DNA of 64,000 nt from Xylocopa sonorina. Lineage: Eukaryota > Arthropoda > Insecta > Hymenoptera > Apidae. Each line of letters starts with the position of its first letter. Within the stretch, counting starts at the first letter, position 1. The notes beneath the pieces were generated by a model. That model searched no databases. It was not told the DNA's origin and saw only the letters and a program-made list of their open reading frames with translations. The position numbers were made by a program, and so were the translations under genes. The DNA lies in NCBI RefSeq assembly GCF_050948175.1, contig NC_135202.1, positions 10,044,001 through 10,108,000 on the forward strand, read 5' to 3'. Below, in pieces: positions 59,678 through 64,000 of this stretch.

Positions 59678-60861
59678 AACCCTCGCGGTTCTCGCACTCC
59701 TCGCCTGGGCTTCATCGACGACGATGCCTCATATCGACGCTCGCCCCAGTCATTCGATTAACGAGAACACACCGGTGTATGCTACTGGGGGACGTCGACG
59801 ATGTTCAATCGTGCACAACGCGACGGGACGATCGATCGTCGACTAACGTCGCGGCGAGGAACACTCGAACGTGGTCGGACATCACTGACACATCTCGCAG
59901 GTAATCACATCCCCGCGTACTCGTCTCATCACTAAATCCCTCGAGGAAACGGCTCACGCACAGCGGTTCGATCCTTCGATGCGAGTGAACTCGCGACGAC
60001 GCGACGCTACGACTGGCTCGATAGCCAGGGACGACGCTCGACGACGCCTCTCCGTGCGTTCACAGAAACTGGGTCCCCGCGAGGAACACCGTGGACCGGG
60101 AGCACAGTGAAACGGATTGACCGTGGAGCGCGCGAGAGAGAAATCGCGCGGCGTCGGGGGATCTGGGCGATCAGAGCGTGGCCGGTCGCGCGATTAGCAG
60201 TGTCTTTGGTAGTCGGAGGCCGCGCGCGTCCCGTAAAAGCTGCTCTCGGGACTTCCACGTAGAGCCATGGTGGCTGAATAGGTGGTATATCGGCGTATTA
60301 TTAGTAGCGAGGAGCCGTCCGTAGGAGAACCGTAGTCGCAGCTTTCCGCTGGTGAACACGTTGGTGGGGTGTTCGCGCCGCCTCGAATGGGCGTGTCCAA
60401 CCCCTGCTTGGCTTACCAACGAGCCCTGGTATCCGTCCAAGGGGCGTCGACGGGTACGTGCCGTCGGGGGTTGCGCGCACACACACGTGTCGCACCCTCT
60501 GTCCGTGGCGGGTGTCCGAGCGCGGCGCCGTCGGTGTCTGCGTGGGGCCTCGCGTTGCGCGGCCAACGTACACGATCACCAAGACATCCTGGCACCCAGA
60601 CATCGCAGCTCAGACTGTGAATGGACGGGCACGAACACGGAAACGGAGCCGCGTGCAGACGTTTCGCGGCCCCACGAGCGAGCTTTCGCCAGATACTCGG
60701 GTATGTACACACAGAGTCTAGCTTCCCTCCCTCTCGCTCTTCCTCTCTCTCTCTCTCTCTATCTTTCCTACTTTTGGCTGGCTCTATCCAGCCCACTCTC
60801 ACCCTACTCTTCTGCCCGTTTCGCGATCCGACCGGCTAAAGTGGTTTGCCTTTGATTTAAC

Positions 60862-60898
60862 CACCACCGCCGCCGCCGCCACCGCCTCCGCCGCCGTC
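60862..60898 (+). repeat. (CCG)n imperfect trinucleotide repeat
   Basis: CCACCACCGCCGCCGCC-type run about 1.2 kb upstream of the slouch start codon. Confidence 0.85.
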
Positions 60899-60978
60899 GA
60901 TGGAGAAACGCTTTTCCCTCCACGCACGTTGCCATCGTTCAACGTTTCCCGAAGGATGTATGCAGGAGAGAATCGAGG

Positions 60979-61005
60979 AGAAAGAGAGAGAGAGAGAGAG
61001 AGAGA
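60979..61005 (+). repeat. (GA)n microsatellite
   Basis: Short uninterrupted AG tract. Confidence 0.88.
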
Positions 61006-61389
61006 CGTTGCGCCGGGTTTGTCGATGATCTTAGTGTGTTCGTGGACGCAGTGGCGGCGGGGCGAGTGGCGCACCATCAGGATCGTTGTGCACGGTAATC
61101 GTGTCGGCGGTATAATCACGCTGGGTATCTCTGACTCTATCGCCCCACGGATCCGCTCGCGTACGTACCGCCTAAACGCGTGCATTCACCGAAATTCTCC
61201 GTTTCCCCGTTCTCTTTCGCTCCTCGGACGTCTCCCCAGAGTCTGTTGCTCTCTTTCGTGGCTCGAACGAGGGTGGAGGGCGAGGGCGAGCCGGGAACCG
61301 ATACCATAGCCGTGGCTATACGCGGCTACTGTTGCCGTTGCTGGTGCGCTGTTGCTGCCACCGCCGCCGCTCTTAACTCGGCGCACGGA

Positions 61390-61440
61390 TATTGTTTACC
61401 CGACCATTTAGGTAATTGCTGGCCTACCGCCCTGCCAGCC
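61390..61440. promoter_or_regulatory. candidate slouch enhancer: forkhead core and TAATTG site
   Basis: TGTTTAC at 61393-61399 fits the forkhead consensus. CATTTAGGTAATTGCTGG follows within 25 bases. About 1.7 kb upstream of slouch. Inference only. Confidence 0.25.
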
Positions 61441-61531
61441 AATCGAACGTAACCGGCGGATGAGCCTGCAATACCGAGCCCTCCCTCTCCAATGATCACC
61501 CACTCTTCCTCCCCTGTACCCTGCAAACCTT

Positions 61532-61536
61532 TCATC

Positions 61537-61560
<24 letters not shown>
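61532..61560 (+). repeat. (CT)n microsatellite
   Basis: Short uninterrupted CT tract. Confidence 0.9.
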
Positions 61561-61569
<9 letters not shown>

Positions 61570-62929
61570 TGTCTGCTCTCTGTCGAACGCGATTTTTCAT
61601 CTTCTTCGCACCCATTGTTCGAAGCGCAACCCTTCCATCCCTGTTCGACGTTCTGGTTCGCGTTGAGAGGACACCCTCCGATCGTCATCGAATTAGCCCG
61701 GGCCCAATCGCTCGGCGAGATTGACGCCCGCCGCTGTGCCAGCGATGATCGATTCTTTCCAGGAAATTGGAGAGATACTGGCTGCTGTTACTCCCCCCGC
61801 GGGGTGCACGCCTGCGGATGCGTGGATCGGTTTTTCGACGATCGCAGGCGACAGGACGTATTAATAGGTTGATCGAAGACGACGAGCAGGTTACGCAAAC
61901 GTTGCTAAGAAGCTAAGGGTCCAATTAGTCGATCGCAGGCAGAGTCGATTCGCTCGTCTTGGAATTGCGTAATTCCTAGGTGCACGCTATCGATCGGCCA
62001 TCGCGGGGACTTAATACGGTTCGTTTTGGAGAACGTGAAAAATTCGCGAGATAGGAATAGCCTTGTTTTATCTCGCACTTTCTCTCTCTCTCTCTATCTC
62101 TCTCTGTGTTTTTTTTTAATGCACACTCGAAACGAAAGAAAACGTAACGCGTCGACCCGCTTGGAAAATATTTCATCACGTAATTACAAGCATGAAGCGA
62201 CGGGGGCGACTAATTACGCTCGCTCTCATTCCAAACGAGTTAAATGATTAAGCGCTTTACTTTTTAAATCACGTGTCCGCCCGCGTACCTTTTTAAGCGC
62301 GTACAATAACGAACCTTACGCGCTATTATATTTTTCGTGTATCCTTCGATGATCCTCTTTCAATTCGAACCAGCTAGCTATCAAACTGAAAACTACCTTT
62401 AAACAGAATTACAACTCTCCAACGATCGTCGAACGAAAGAAAGCAACGGAGAAAAATCAACATCTCGCGTTTCATCGAACAACCACCAACAAGTACCAAG
62501 CGACACGGTCGACCGATCGCGCTCGCCCCTCGACTCAAAGAGTTAAATGATTAACGCCGCGTTCCAAGTGTTTCGACGACGGAAAACGTGGACTGCTGGG
62601 AAAGCCGGTCTCTCTAATCCCCCGTTAATAAGCTGTAATAATGGAGCTGGCCCGCGGAGAGAGAAAAGGGGGTGGCGGGCGGGTTGACAGGTCGCGAGCT
62701 GCCTCCCCGCGTCGCGAAATCGATAGCATAATGAAGCAGATCGAATATTTATAATCGCACGCGGCCACTTTGTCGGTCGAGTTTTACTTGGCCGGTACAG
62801 GTGTTCCCGGGTGTACGCGGAGGGGGGTCGTCCGCGTAATCGCATCGCGTATCCGGGCATCGACGAGGCGCGGGCGGGTGTCCGTTTGGCTCTGGTAGTT
62901 TGGCCGCGGCGTACTAATTTTCGCGCGCA

Positions 62930-63140
62930 CCCGGCTAATGAGCATTATCGTAAATTTATTTCGTGCCTGGCCACGGGCCCGGGTCCCCCCCACCGCATAA
63001 GAACTAACAAATTAATTTAATTCGTAAATGACACGTACGGCTGCCACGGTGCATTTACTGCATTGAATGCCGTCGCGCCGGCTGCAGCTCAATTTGCAGC
63101 CGGCCACCAAAGCTTAATTAAAAATTTACAACGACAATGT
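62930..63140. promoter_or_regulatory. candidate slouch upstream enhancer block
   Basis: It contains GGCTAATGAGCATTATC, CAAATTAATTTAATTCG, AGCTTAATTAAAAATT and a perfect 10-bp inverted repeat at 63077-63104. Dense homeodomain cores in an otherwise GC-rich flank. Inference only. Confidence 0.35.
63077..63104 (+). repeat. perfect inverted repeat GCCGGCTGCA...TGCAGCCGGC
   Basis: Ten-base perfect arms around GCTCAATT. Each arm contains CTGCA/TGCAG. It could be a dimeric factor site or a hairpin. Confidence 0.75.
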
Positions 63141-64000
63141 ACGCCGCACCGCCTCCCTCTCTCCTCCGTGCCTCGACCCACGCACGTGCTCCGTGCGAAC
63201 GATTCAGTTTGTTGCGAGTTTCGACTGTCTCCAACCCCCTTGCCGCTCGAGAGGAGCCAGCTCTCGCGGTACCAATATGGAGAAACATAAAAGACGGACA
63301 ACGAGAGAGCGGAGATTTAACGACACGCTCGACCTGAGTCTTTCAAAAACTAGCTTCCTCGTCGGACGACGACGCGCAGTGGGGAAATACACGGGAACAG
63401 GTTGTTAAACATCGAAACAAGTTGCAAGGGTGGACGAGCGGGGGTTGAAGGGGTTGCGTTGGGTCGCAGGTGAGCACACCGCCGGATTACCCTACCTGGC
63501 AAAGTGATGTGGGTTTAGGCGAGCGTTCCTAATAGTTCTGAAACGGTGCACGAGTCGAGAGGAGCGAGCTAGGTGGATAGATAGATGGGCTAGACCGGCA
63601 AAAGGAGGAGCCGAGCGAGACACCGTCATAGGGTCGTTCAGCCGCGTGAGAAGGATAGATCGATAGGCGAGCAGGGTGAGCCAGGACAAAGACGGAATTA
63701 TACCAGCAGAGAAGCTGATAGAGAAAGACGTAAATATAGAATAAGAGATGACAGGCCAGCCAGAGGGAAAGAGAGACGAGAGACGTGGAGAAACTCCACG
63801 GGGGTGGCGTAGAGAGTTTCGAAACGGAGATCGAACAGACCAGCCGTGACCAATTTGCGCCCGTTCGCGCTCCCGATTCTGATCCCGATCCACGTAGGGT
63901 TCTCTCTCGTCCGCTCGCGTGTACCACGCACCACCCCATCCGCTAGTGGACACCTACGTGCACGCGCGAGCGCACAGTTTCGAATCGGTCTCGATCTTCC

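Larger units (their letters stand above)
59678..64000. other. slouch upstream region
   Basis: It should hold the slouch 5' UTR, promoter and proximal enhancers. No other gene is recognised. It contains CT/GA tracts (60737-60760, 60979-61005, 61532-61560), a CCG-rich run (60860-60898), a forkhead-type TGTTTAC at 61393-61399 beside GGTAATTGC, and an AT-rich block at 62930-63140. No TATA box could be assigned. Confidence 0.55.

Overview
This is insect nuclear DNA, most likely Hymenoptera and probably a bee. The evidence is two spliced homeobox genes of insect type, a CpG-rich background of roughly 50% GC, very many (CT)n/(GA)n tracts, and an AT-rich DNA transposon. The species cannot be told from the sequence alone.

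Two NK-class homeobox genes lie in tandem on the minus strand. Hmx (NK5/H6 family) is complete in three coding exons: 18156-17564, 8349-8003 and 2036-1195. Together they give 593 aa with a homeodomain at residues 402-461. slouch (NK1 family) is complete in two coding exons: 59677-58783 and 54018-53159. Together they give 584 aa with a homeodomain at residues 409-468. All three introns have GT..AG ends, and the codon phases join exactly at each junction. Each protein has an EH1-like repression motif near its N-terminal side and an intact homeodomain, so both are expected to be DNA-binding repressors in embryonic muscle or neural patterning. Their linkage matches the NK homeobox cluster seen across animals.

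Intron 2 of Hmx carries a 2.5 kb DNA transposon (2154-4685). It has nearly identical 632-bp terminal inverted repeats and a decayed DDE transposase with a C-terminal SWIM zinc finger. One end lies about 118 bp from the 3' splice site of the homeobox exon.

The rest is non-coding as far as I can see: 3' flank of Hmx (1-1194), the long Hmx introns, a gene desert of about 35 kb between the genes (18157-53158), the slouch intron (54019-58782) and the slouch upstream region (59678-64000). It holds purine/pyrimidine microsatellites, AT-rich islands with many TAAT/ATTA homeodomain cores that look like enhancers, a few inverted repeats, and a recurrent GGGGTGG heptamer. The long open frames in these regions carry no recognisable domains and are read as chance open frames in GC-rich, CpG-rich DNA. 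No tRNA, rRNA or CRISPR array was recognised.
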